From Comamonadaceae bacterium 2PF (GTDB lineage: Bacteria; Pseudomonadota; Gammaproteobacteria; Burkholderiales; Burkholderiaceae_C): DNA of 64,000 nucleotides. The translations under genes were made by a program, and so were the position numbers. The notes below the pieces were generated by a model, which had not been told where the DNA came from, ran no database searches, and saw nothing but the letters and a program-made list of their open reading frames with translations. Positions within the stretch are counted from its first letter, which is position 1; every line of letters begins with the position of its first letter. The stretch is taken from NCBI GenBank assembly GCA_005502875.1, contig SCMV01000005.1, positions 78,676 through 142,675 on the forward strand. Reading direction: 5' to 3'. Positions 1-6,688 of the stretch are shown here, piece by piece.

Positions 1-2
1 AA

Positions 3-1037
3 CGCTTGGGTGACATGGCTCGAACACGGGTGTCCCGCTTGTCGCTGCTGGCGACCAGGGCGGGTCAGATCACCCAAGCCCGCGCCGCCTTGCAGACCCT
101 TGAGCTTGAACTGTCCTCATTGATGGCAGAACTTGGCCGGACCCAAGGCAACGAGACGACCGAAGAGCAGGCCGAGCGCCAACAGATCGAGGCAACACGC
201 CAGCGGATCGCGCAGGCGCTGGTGCAACAGGCGCAGCATTTCCGGGAGGCGCTCAATCGCCTGGATGCGGTGCTTCACGGGTTGCCAACGCCCTTTGACC
301 ATCAGATGCTGGCCGCTGCCGCCCAGGCTGAGGCCCAAGCGCGCCTGGCCTTGTCCACCGCAGAGCAAGCCCACTTGGCCGCCGAGCGCGATGCCCAGTC
401 CAGGATCGAATTGATGGCTCAGGCGCGGGCCCTGGCTGAGCGGCGTGTGCAGGTGCAATCTCGCATGGCCCGAGCGGAGGACAGCTTGGGAAGTTGGAAG
501 CTGTTTGCCCGATGCATGAGCAACGATGGTCTGATCGCCCTGGCCATTGACGATGCAGGCCCGGCTTTGTCTGGTTTGGCCAATGACTTGCTGCGGGCTT
601 GTTATGGCCCGCGCTTCACCGTGTCCATCCTCACGCTGGTGGAGACAGGCAAGGGCGAGCAACGCGAGGGTTTTGACATCGTCGTGCATGACGGCGAGTC
701 GGGGGACAGCAAAAGCCTGGGCCTGATGAGCGGAGGGGAGCGCGTGTGGGTCAACGAGTGCCTGACGCGGGCGGTGGCGCTGTACCTGGCGCAGCATGCA
801 GGTCGGCGCTACGACGCCTTGTTTTCTGACGAGGCCGATGGGGCGCTGGACCCGGAGCGCAAACGCATGTTCATGGCCATGAAGCGCGAGGTGTTGCGCG
901 TGGGCGGCTACCAGCGGGAGTTTTTTGTGTCGCAAACGCCGGAGTTGACCGCCATGGCCGACGCCGTGATCGACCTGGATGCGATGCGCGATCGCGGGGT
1001 GACTGTAGATGGCGCAAAAAAATGGGCGTCGGCCTGA
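3..1037 (+). CDS. SbcC/SMC-like ATPase, C-terminal part (5' end outside window)
   Basis: This is the C-terminal part of a coiled-coil ABC-type ATPase of the SbcC/Rad50/SMC kind, which usually acts on DNA ends or DNA structure. The reading frame is open to the window edge, so the gene starts upstream. About 170 residues of heptad-like, Ala/Gln/Glu/Arg-rich coiled coil come first. They are followed by an ABC signature (LMSGGERVWVNECLTRA, near residue 237), a Walker B with acidic tail (YDALFSDEADGALD, near 270) and a D-loop/H-loop region (REFFVSQTPELTAMAD). The Walker A half must lie upstream. No partner nuclease is visible in the window. It sits at the left edge of the integrative element, convergent with the DUF5983-like operon. 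An element-borne recombination or defence ATPase is as likely as a housekeeping SbcC. Confidence 0.75.
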   Translation, partial: RLGDMARTRVSRLSLLATRAGQITQARAALQTLELELSSLMAELGRTQGNETTEEQAERQQIEATRQRIAQALVQQAQHFREALNRLDAVLHGLPTPFDHQMLAAAAQAEAQARLALSTAEQAHLAAERDAQSRIELMAQARALAERRVQVQSRMARAEDSLGSWKLFARCMSNDGLIALAIDDAGPALSGLANDLLRACYGPRFTVSILTLVETGKGEQREGFDIVVHDGESGDSKSLGLMSGGERVWVNECLTRAVALYLAQHAGRRYDALFSDEADGALDPERKRMFMAMKREVLRVGGYQREFFVSQTPELTAMADAVIDLDAMRDRGVTVDGAKKWASA

Positions 1038-1058
1038 GGGCGCGACGCCCGGTGGGGG

Positions 1059-1364
1059 TCAAAGGGGATCGGTCTCTTCGAAAATCGGCAGCCCGTCCAC
1101 GATGGCTGCATCGCTGTCGAACTTGAGCCAGACGATGCCAGCCAATCTGGCTGCTTCGAAGATCGTGGCCATATCGCTCTCAGCGGGCACCGTGTAGGGT
1201 GGGTCGCCCACGTAGACGAAGCCACCATAGTCGTTCGGGTACACGTTGACCGACAAGTCGTCATTGGCAAGCTTCTGGCGTGTGGTCGCCGTCAAGTGGC
1301 TAATCGACAGGGCGACGAGAGGCTCAACCAGTTCCAACAGCCTGGTCACGATGAGTTTATCCAA
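1059..1364 (-). CDS. DUF5983-like protein
   Basis: A small protein of 101 aa resembling, from memory, the DUF5983 proteins of integrative elements and plasmids. Visible features are an N-terminal ISHLTATTRQKL helix, a VYPNDYGGFVYVG strand and a C-terminal WLKFDSDAAIVDGLPIFEE segment. The family function is unknown. I chose the TTG at 1364 because an AAGGAG ribosome binding site lies 6 nt upstream, and because upstream codons read as low-quality protein in the frame that overlaps the previous gene. The TTG overlaps the TAA of the zinc-ribbon gene (GGATAA), so the two are probably translationally coupled. It is the last gene of the radC operon. Confidence 0.7.
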   Translation of the reverse strand: MDKLIVTRLLELVEPLVALSISHLTATTRQKLANDDLSVNVYPNDYGGFVYVGDPPYTVPAESDMATIFEAARLAGIVWLKFDSDAAIVDGLPIFEETDPL

Positions 1365-1554
1365 GGCGAACTCCTTCTTGGCGAGAGCGGGGACTCGGTT
1401 CACGCACAGTCTTGCGGGGCGGGCGTTGGAAGTCCATCCCACAATTCCGACAGCGGAACCAGCGCAAGCGGCCCAGTGAGCCCAACAAGACACCTTGTCC
1501 ATCACATGCATGACAAGGTGGTGGCTGTTGGGAGGATGTGGCTGCCCTATTCAC
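1357..1554 (-). CDS. Small zinc-ribbon protein
   Basis: A 65-aa protein with two spaced cysteine pairs (CHACDG and CRNCGMDF, about 20 residues apart), a classic single zinc-ribbon knuckle, followed by a basic tail. I do not recognise a named family; a nucleic-acid-binding or zinc-dependent regulatory role is inferred from the ribbon. The GTG start overlaps the TGA of the RadC-like gene (CTGTGAAT), and its own stop overlaps the start of the DUF5983-like gene. The three genes therefore form an uninterrupted coupled cassette. Its size and overlapping frame make it easy to miss. Confidence 0.6.
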   Translation of the reverse strand: MNRAATSSQQPPPCHACDGQGVLLGSLGRLRWFRCRNCGMDFQRPPRKTVREPSPRSRQEGVRLG

Positions 1555-2132
1555 AGCAAGCCCTGTTCCGCAAAAGACAGGACGCGGTCGCCTCCTACGA
1601 CGAAATGGTCGAGCACGCGCACGTCCACCATCATCAAAGAGGATTTCAGCGTCTGGGTCAAGAGTTCGTCTGCACTGCTTGGCGACAATTGACCGCTCGG
1701 GTGGTTATGGGCCAACAAAACGGATGCCGCGTTGTGGGCCAGCGCGCTTTTGACGACCTCACGAGGGTAAACAGACGTTTGGGTCAATGTGCCCCGGAAC
1801 ATCTCTTCGGCCTCGATCAGAACATGCTGGGCGTCAAGGTACAGCACCAGGAACACCTCGTGCTCCAAACCGGCGCAGTACATGCACAACCAGTCCTTGA
1901 CAACCTTGGGTGACGCCATGACCGGTCCATCCAGCATTTTGGCGCGCATGTCTCGCAGCAGCAGCTCACGTGCGATGCTGAGTTTGTGGGCCAGCTCAGG
2001 GGGAGCGTGCTCAACGGCCTGGTATGTGGCTGCTGCATCGCAGGCGCGGGGCAAAGGGAGGGGAGCTTGGCGAACAGGTGCGGCGAGTAACTCGCTGACC
2101 AGTTCGGCACTGGACAAGTGGGTGACATTCAC
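1551..2132 (-). CDS. radC: RadC-family JAB/MPN-domain protein
   Basis: A RadC-like protein of 193 aa. The JAB/MPN metal-binding signature is present: an upstream Glu in the VFLVLYLDAQHVLIEAEEMF strand, then the HNHPSG motif with a downstream Asp (LLAHNHPSGQLSPSSAD). RadC proteins were once thought to be DNA repair proteins; mobile-element copies are very common and their role is unsettled. The protein is shorter than chromosomal RadC, which has an N-terminal helix-hairpin-helix region. The start is GTG at 2132, with AAGGAG 6 nt upstream; extending to 2513 would run through the structured RNA element. It heads the operon radC, zinc ribbon, DUF5983-like, with a radC-type RNA motif ending 28 nt before the start codon. 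Confidence 0.9.
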   Translation of the reverse strand: MNVTHLSSAELVSELLAAPVRQAPLPLPRACDAAATYQAVEHAPPELAHKLSIARELLLRDMRAKMLDGPVMASPKVVKDWLCMYCAGLEHEVFLVLYLDAQHVLIEAEEMFRGTLTQTSVYPREVVKSALAHNAASVLLAHNHPSGQLSPSSADELLTQTLKSSLMMVDVRVLDHFVVGGDRVLSFAEQGLL

Positions 2133-2159
2133 GGATTTCTCCTTCACAAAAAAGGAAAA

Positions 2160-2275
2160 GCGGGAACGTCCTGTCCCGAGGGGATGGAGGTTCCCGCTCG
2201 GGATGTGCTGACGCGAGGCCAGCACGGTCAATGAGGCAGGTGACGACTGCGACGCCGACGCAAGGTCGGGAGCGC
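2160..2275 (-). ncRNA. radC RNA motif-like leader, copy 1 (upstream of radC)
   Basis: A structured 5' leader of the RadC operon. The 5' part, read on the minus strand, is the conserved box GGCGTCGCAGTCG, ending in ACCTGCC (2235-2256), flanked by a CGA/TCG hairpin. Next comes a GTGCTG/CAGCAC hairpin (2205-2225). The 3' part is a strong GCGGGAAC/GTTCCCGC stem (2160-2197) enclosing a CCTCCATCCCC segment and a TCGGGACAGGAC segment. The same two modules recur at 4937-5150. Rfam holds a 'radC' RNA motif found upstream of RadC, integrase and other DNA-acting genes of mobile elements; identification here is from memory of that description and should be tested with its covariance model. Confidence 0.6.
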
Positions 2276-2491
2276 ATTCCGCGATGGAATGCAGGTAGCA
2301 GTGGGCAGTGTGTCGTGATGGTCGGAAGCGCTCAAGCCTTGACCTCTGCATGCCATGGACAAGGGCCCACAGAACCGGGGAGTTGTGGAATGCACGCCCG
2401 GGTGACAGCTGAATATCACTTGAAGTTAAGTACAGAAATCTTGTTTCAGTGGGTAGCCAAAGCCGTGACACGGGCCTGAAATTTCGCCAAG

Positions 2492-2740
2492 ATGGCGACT
2501 CGAACCCATGCAACGAGCACGACCATGATCCGTTCTGGCCTCCATATCCGGCTCACTCGGCGAGAGATTGAGCGCTTCAAGCTGATCACCGATTTGGAGC
2601 CTGCCGGCATCCGCACGCTGGCTGACCTGGATGCCTACATCGCGCAATGCAAGGCGCACTATTGGGGCGTCTCCAGGGACACCCAGTTTCTGCATTGGCT
2701 GATCGACCGGGAGTACCAGCAATGCCGTTCAGCGGCGTAG
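2492..2740 (+). CDS. Small hypothetical protein
   Basis: An 82-aa protein of unknown function. After a Thr-rich start the sequence reads like a real folded protein: IRSGLHIRLTRREIERF, a helix-rich middle (ADLDAYIAQCKAHYW) and FLHWLIDREYQQC at the end. No catalytic or metal motif is visible. Two starts are possible, ATG at 2492 or ATG at 2525; neither has a good ribosome binding site. It is divergent from the radC operon and convergent with the next leftward set of small genes. Confidence 0.5.
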   Translation: MATRTHATSTTMIRSGLHIRLTRREIERFKLITDLEPAGIRTLADLDAYIAQCKAHYWGVSRDTQFLHWLIDREYQQCRSAA

Positions 2741-2766
2741 CATGGAGCACGCCGCCTGGCGGTTCA

Positions 2767-3438
2767 TCAAGCAAAGACACGTGGCTCGATGGTGGCGCCG
2801 CGCATGAAGGCCAGGTAGGCAGCGGCCTTGCCGATGTCCGCGAAACAAGCGATGGCATCGCTGCCTCGCCTCACGGCCCATGGCAGGTCAGGGCATTCAT
2901 TGGGCGACAGGCTCAAGTTGGCCTCGCGATAGGCTGGATGCCGATACGGCGTGTTGCCGGTCTGCCAGTCCACCAGGCACAGGATGCAGTCGGTCAAAAT
3001 GGCGCCGCCACCTGACTCGCCAGGCTCGACCAGCAAGGGGATTTTGAGCATGCCGCCAGATCGGCCAATGCGGCCGACCACGCCATGCTCATCAAGCCAC
3101 GGTTCACCCGTGGCCAGGTCGCCAAGTATCAGGCGGATCTTCTCGCCAGTTCGGCGATAGGACTCCAGCACCTTGGCCGCTTTGGGATCGGTCCCGGGCG
3201 CAAAGTAGGTGCGGTGGTTCAGTGGGGATCGGCCCCATGCGGCTGTGGCCGTCAGGTATTTCTGATAGCCCGCCAGCGTGGCGTAGTCGCCTGGCGCAAA
3301 GGCCAGGTGGCTTTGGTCGAGTTGCTGTGCGATCTGATTGGCATGATCGCGAGCATTGTCAAAGCCAAAGCAACTGTGGCCTGATCGCTCCGTGATGACA
3401 TAGAGCTTTTGCTCCAGGTTGAGTGTGACGGTGGTCAT
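2767..3438 (-). CDS. Hypothetical element protein (223 aa)
   Basis: A soluble protein of 223 aa with no signal peptide or membrane segment and no family I can name. It opens with a beta-rich stretch (MTTVTLNLEQKLYVITE), has a middle resembling an Asp/Glu-rich alpha/beta fold (LILGDLATGEPWLDEHG) and a C-terminal helix (GKAAAYLAFMRGA). The ATG at 3438 is chosen because AAGGAAT lies about 7 nt upstream; the longer frame to 3474 has no such signal. It is the last gene of a leftward set of four small genes under the second radC-type RNA element. Confidence 0.7.
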   Translation of the reverse strand: MTTVTLNLEQKLYVITERSGHSCFGFDNARDHANQIAQQLDQSHLAFAPGDYATLAGYQKYLTATAAWGRSPLNHRTYFAPGTDPKAAKVLESYRRTGEKIRLILGDLATGEPWLDEHGVVGRIGRSGGMLKIPLLVEPGESGGGAILTDCILCLVDWQTGNTPYRHPAYREANLSLSPNECPDLPWAVRRGSDAIACFADIGKAAAYLAFMRGATIEPRVFA

Positions 3439-3523
3439 GAGGATTCCTTGTGTGGAAGCCTGGGGACGCACCACCGCTCGGGCCGTGGCCCCGCAGGCGT
3501 GTTGTGTCGCTATCAGGTCGGTA

Positions 3524-3754
3524 TCAGCCTTGCGCGGCCAACCGGATGGGGGGCTGATCGCAGACGCTGTCCACCACTTGGCTTTGTCGGAGGTGCTCCA
3601 GCTTCAGCAGCAGTGCATGGGCATGTGCGCTGTCATCACCTGCCAGGCCAGGCTGAAGGGCCTGCACTTCCTTGATCAGCAAGCGCAGTTCCTGCACGAT
3701 GGCCCGGTGGGAACGCTTCTCGATGGCGCACAAGGCGTCGGTTGCAGTGGTCAT
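3524..3754 (-). CDS. Small hypothetical protein (76 aa)
   Basis: A small helical protein: a predicted coiled-coil-like segment (IVQELRLLIKEVQAL) followed by a His/Leu-rich helix (AHAHALLLKLEHLRQ). Function unknown. The start is well supported by GGAAGGA 7 nt upstream of the ATG. It lies between the 168-aa and 223-aa genes in the same leftward set, so co-transcription is likely. Confidence 0.65.
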   Translation of the reverse strand: MTTATDALCAIEKRSHRAIVQELRLLIKEVQALQPGLAGDDSAHAHALLLKLEHLRQSQVVDSVCDQPPIRLAAQG

Positions 3755-3926
3755 GGGAAATTCCTTCCGTGGGTGTGCCGCACTGCCACTCGGGCAGATG
3801 CAGGCGAAATGGGGGGGAACGCGGCATGCACCACCAGCAGATGGGCAGGCGCGTGGGTCGATCTGGGCAGGGCCAGGGCGCTGGCCCCGGCACGGTCAAG
3901 ACGCGGTGGTCTTGACGTGCGGGGAA

Positions 3927-4433
3927 TCAGGCTGTTTGAGACACAGCATTGGGCTTTGACGGCTCTCCCGACGTGGCGGATGGCGCGTCCTTGGGCACAG
4001 GAGCTTGAGCTTCAAAAGACGATTGAGCCTGGGCAAACTCCGGCGCTTTCTTCAGGCGCTTGACTTGGGTTGCTGCCGGTTCGTTGGCAGTAGGTGGCAG
4101 GCATTCAACGGCGATGTCGCCGCCTTGGCGCAGCATGTGGCGAAGTGCCAAAGCTGGCGCAATAAAAACGCCATGGAACAGCCGACGCACGAACTGACCG
4201 ATGCGCCTGTTGCGTGCGGCTGTGGCTTTGTGTGTCCGCAAGGATTGCTTGCAGCACAGGTACAGGGCCAGGTGGTTACGCTTCATCATCGGGTCAGCTT
4301 CCAACTGGGCCATGACTTCGGCGGCCATGACGGGGTCCTGACCCACTCGGCGGTAAAAGCCCATCCAGGCACGAGACTCCTCAATTTCGACACAGCTGCG
4401 TTTGGGGCGAGCGCGAGACGCTTCATGATTCAT
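3927..4433 (-). CDS. Hypothetical protein with basic helical core (168 aa)
   Basis: A protein of 168 aa. An Arg/Lys-rich N-terminus (RARPKRSCVEIEESRAW) leads into a helical centre with many basic residues (ATAARNRRIGQFVRRLF) and a low-complexity Ala/Pro/Ser tail. A nucleic-acid-binding role is possible but not shown. The start at 4433 has GGAG about 9 nt upstream. The frame remains open to 4562, but that extension crosses a hairpin module matching the 3' half of the radC-type RNA motif, which ends 22 nt before this ATG as in the other copies. Confidence 0.65.
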   Translation of the reverse strand: MNHEASRARPKRSCVEIEESRAWMGFYRRVGQDPVMAAEVMAQLEADPMMKRNHLALYLCCKQSLRTHKATAARNRRIGQFVRRLFHGVFIAPALALRHMLRQGGDIAVECLPPTANEPAATQVKRLKKAPEFAQAQSSFEAQAPVPKDAPSATSGEPSKPNAVSQTA

Positions 4434-4454
4434 GGTGTGAACTCCAGAAAGGAG

Positions 4455-4495
4455 GAGGGCACACCTATCCCGGCGGGGAGACGGTGGACTCCCCC
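4455..4495 (-). promoter_or_regulatory. 3' module of radC-type RNA motif (solo copy)
   Basis: A hairpin equivalent to the 3' half of the two full motif copies. On the plus strand the shared skeleton is GGG, ACACCTATCCCG, GGGGAGAC, GGTGG and a closing CCCCC; compare GGGGAACGCCTCGTCCCG and GGTGGTTCCCC at 4937-4976. It ends 22 nt before the ATG of the 168-aa gene, the same position as in the other copies (24 and 28 nt). I cannot find the 5' GTCGCAGTCG box upstream of it, so this is a partial or decayed copy. Confidence 0.45.
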
Positions 4496-4736
4496 AAAGG
4501 GTTGCGTGGAAGTGCAGCACAGCCGAATGGCCGAGGCACATGAAAGACGGTTCACATCCCATGAAGTCGAGGGCTCCCGATCAATCGGGCTTGACTTCAA
4601 TGGGATGCGAACGCGGGTGAACACAAGTTGGGCGAGACCGGGGAGGTCTGCGCGTCATTTCGTGTTCGACCCGAACTGCAGGCGAGGTCAATCGCCACGG
4701 TGTCAATGTGCTGATGCTGGACCACAGTCAAGTGGT

Positions 4737-4913
4737 TCAGGCGGCAGCACGGTAAGCCATGACCTGTTCGACCTGTCGCGAGACAGGCAGCGCAGGCTTC
4801 AGCAATGCGGGTAGCACTGCAGGACGGATCACAGGCTCGCGGGCAAGCCCGGAGCCACCCAACAGCACGCAGATGGCGCGCGTTTCCCTTATCGCATGAG
4901 GGCATGCGTTCAT
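4737..4913 (-). CDS. Small hypothetical protein (58 aa), first gene after RNA motif copy 2
   Basis: A 58-codon gene beginning MNACPHAIRETRAIC and ending VEQVMAYRAAA. It has an ideal ribosome binding site, AAGGAG 6 nt before the ATG, and starts 24 nt downstream of the second radC-type RNA element, as radC does downstream of copy 1. That conserved arrangement is the main evidence that it is real. The middle (VLLGGSGLAREPVIRPAVLP) is hydrophobic and Pro-rich with no recognisable motif. A longer frame (4597-4965) covers the same DNA but lacks a ribosome binding site and reads through the RNA module. Confidence 0.55.
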   Translation of the reverse strand: MNACPHAIRETRAICVLLGGSGLAREPVIRPAVLPALLKPALPVSRQVEQVMAYRAAA

Positions 4914-4936
4914 GACGTTCTCCTTCAGGGTGTGAA

Positions 4937-5150
4937 GGGGAACGCCTCGTCCCGATGGGGAACATGGTGGTTCCCCAACTTGGAATGCTTCAGCCTTGGC
5001 GGTTGAAGCGGCTCGGCGGCGGCACGGTGAGGTGCGCCGATGACACGGTGTTCAGCATGAGGGCTGAACGAGGCACAAGGCCATTGACATGGCCTAGCTG
5101 AACCGAGGTTCAGCTTCTACAAGGCAGGTCACGACTGCGACGCCAGCATG
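4937..5150 (-). ncRNA. radC RNA motif-like leader, copy 2
   Basis: A second full copy of the bipartite element. The 5' box on the minus strand, GGCGTCGCAGTCG then ACCTGCC, occupies 5123-5144 next to a CAGC/GCTG hairpin. The 3' module is the GGGGAAC/GTTCCCC stem at 4937-4976 enclosing a CCACCATG segment and a CGGGACGAGG segment. Between them lie extra strong hairpins absent from copy 1, including GTTCAGC/GCTGAAC (about 5050-5068) and AGCTGAACC/GGTTCAGCT (about 5095-5115). Upstream, 5151-5403 contains only a 79-codon frame that I do not trust and nothing else I recognise. Confidence 0.55.
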
Positions 5151-5403
5151 GCTGGACTTCAGGGAGACCGAAATCTCCATTGAAGGCTTCGTGAACGCGA
5201 TGTCCACAGTTAGCCGTTGCAGTATCGATTCCCTCTGCATTTTTCTCAATCCATGAAGCCAAGGTGACAGGAAGCACCATCAACAAGGCTTGGCAAATGG
5301 CATCGCTTTTCCGTGGCCGATTGGCGCTCAAATTGGTCTGAGCAAGCAACAGCGCCCTAGGTGGCGATGACGCATGGGCGACAGATTTTTGCCGAAGCGA
5401 AGC

Positions 5404-6501
5404 TCAGTCAAAGCGTTTCAAATACCGAGAAAAGACCCAGCCTTGCACGCTGGATGCATGGTCAGGGCTGGTCCATGAAACGAGCGTGAAATCCTTGGTT
5501 TTCTGTAGAACATGCACGGCTTGGCCAAAGTGAAGCTGACCTATGGCTGGGGACCGGGCCGATGCGCTTGAGCGAACCATCAGGGACTTGGCGGCAACGT
5601 AGCGGTGGTCGCTCAAGAGCCGCAGATCACCCACGGTATCCGAGGCAGCTTGCTTGACCGCTTTGTGCGCATCTTGGCGAGGCTTTTCTTCCAGCAACTT
5701 CTTGACGTAGAAGTCGCCGATAGGCGCCAAGAACGCGTTGAGCAGCAGAAACACCATGGGAACAACGATGAGCCACAGCACCTTCTGCAGCTTGGGCTCG
5801 CTTGTCTGGGCGATGGCCGCCAGGATTTGTTGAAGTGCAGCTTCTGGGGTGGCTTGTTCAGCAGCCTCGTGTGCAATGGTCTGCATCGCCAAGGATGCTT
5901 GTGCCTTGAGTTTGGCGTCCAACTCCTGCCAAACGGCGCTGAAATCGGTGCTCTTGAGGCTGTCGTGAAAGCCTGACCTGGCGATGGAATCGACGAGCGC
6001 CTTTTCAGTCAGTCCTTGAAACGGTGCTTGATGTGCCAGCAGGCTCTTTCGGATGTCTTCGAATGGGTCCTTCCATGCCTTGGCCATGTCCATCGCCGCC
6101 CGTAATGCGGTGCCTTTAGACATCTCGTCAACCATCCGCATCAACTCAACCGAAACGCCGCTCGACGCGGCGTCAATTTGTCGTTGAAGGTCGCCAAACA
6201 GCGCCGTGTTACCTGCAATTGAGCGGGCCGAGGCAAGGATGTCGGCGTATGGTTTGCCCAACATCTGCGCGTGACTCAATTGCGCCTCGCGGATCGCCGC
6301 AGCATGCGCGCCAAGTCTCGCGTGCTGGCCCAAGATGCGTTGAAGGTCACCCACGGGCCCAAGGGCTTCGATGTGCTTGCGCCAGCCTGAGGTGAGGTCT
6401 GAGGCCTTCATCAAGGATTGCACCAATGTGTCGGGCAGCTGCCGATGCCAATCCAAGACGCCAAGTTTGCCGATGTCCGCCATGTTTTTTGCCTGGTTCA
6501 T
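5404..6501 (-). CDS. Membrane-anchored protein with C-terminal SH3-like domain
   Basis: A 365-aa protein. Residues 1-235 are helical and Ala/Gln/Leu-rich, coiled-coil-like, with no enzyme motif. One strong membrane segment follows (KVLWLIVVPMVFLLLNAFLA, about residues 241-260). After a charged linker the last 65 residues resemble a bacterial SH3-type domain: YVAAKSLMVRSSASARSPAI, then LHFGQAVHVLQKTKDFTLVSW, ending GWVFSRYLKRF. The function is unknown. It is divergent from the TIR protein across a 187-bp gap. Pairing of a membrane protein with a TIR gene on a mobile element suggests, but does not prove, a shared defence role. Confidence 0.75.
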   Translation of the reverse strand: MNQAKNMADIGKLGVLDWHRQLPDTLVQSLMKASDLTSGWRKHIEALGPVGDLQRILGQHARLGAHAAAIREAQLSHAQMLGKPYADILASARSIAGNTALFGDLQRQIDAASSGVSVELMRMVDEMSKGTALRAAMDMAKAWKDPFEDIRKSLLAHQAPFQGLTEKALVDSIARSGFHDSLKSTDFSAVWQELDAKLKAQASLAMQTIAHEAAEQATPEAALQQILAAIAQTSEPKLQKVLWLIVVPMVFLLLNAFLAPIGDFYVKKLLEEKPRQDAHKAVKQAASDTVGDLRLLSDHRYVAAKSLMVRSSASARSPAIGQLHFGQAVHVLQKTKDFTLVSWTSPDHASSVQGWVFSRYLKRFD

Positions 6502-6585
6502 GGACGCGTATTTTCACTGATCAAGCTCTGCGTTGTTCGCTCTGGGCTTAAGGGTTGCTTTTGCGGGAGACGCTACCCGTAGTGC

Positions 6586-6614
6586 TTGAGAACGTTCTGA
6601 TAACTAGATATAGT
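6586..6614 (+). promoter_or_regulatory. Sigma70-type promoter for the TIR gene
   Basis: TTGAGA at 6586-6591 and TATAGT at 6609-6614 are separated by exactly 17 bp and point at the TIR-domain gene, whose ATG is at 6689. The -35 box overlaps a GAACGTTC palindrome (6590-6597), a possible operator. The leader would be about 70 nt. Confidence 0.5.
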
Positions 6615-6688
6615 GTTTCGGGATCATTCTGGTGCCAATGTGGGAGCCAGCCCCTGATTTCCCAACTTCAACGAATTCACAGACACGC

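Noticed and set aside
117..935. Minus-strand frame of 272 codons
   Set aside because: Antisense shadow of the SbcC/SMC-like gene.
4597..4965. Minus-strand frame of 122 codons
   Set aside because: It lacks a start signal and crosses the RNA hairpin; the 58-codon gene in another frame has an ideal ribosome binding site.
5110..5349. Minus-strand frame of 79 codons
   Set aside because: It runs through the conserved RNA box and lacks a ribosome binding site; the first half looks mildly protein-like but this is not enough.
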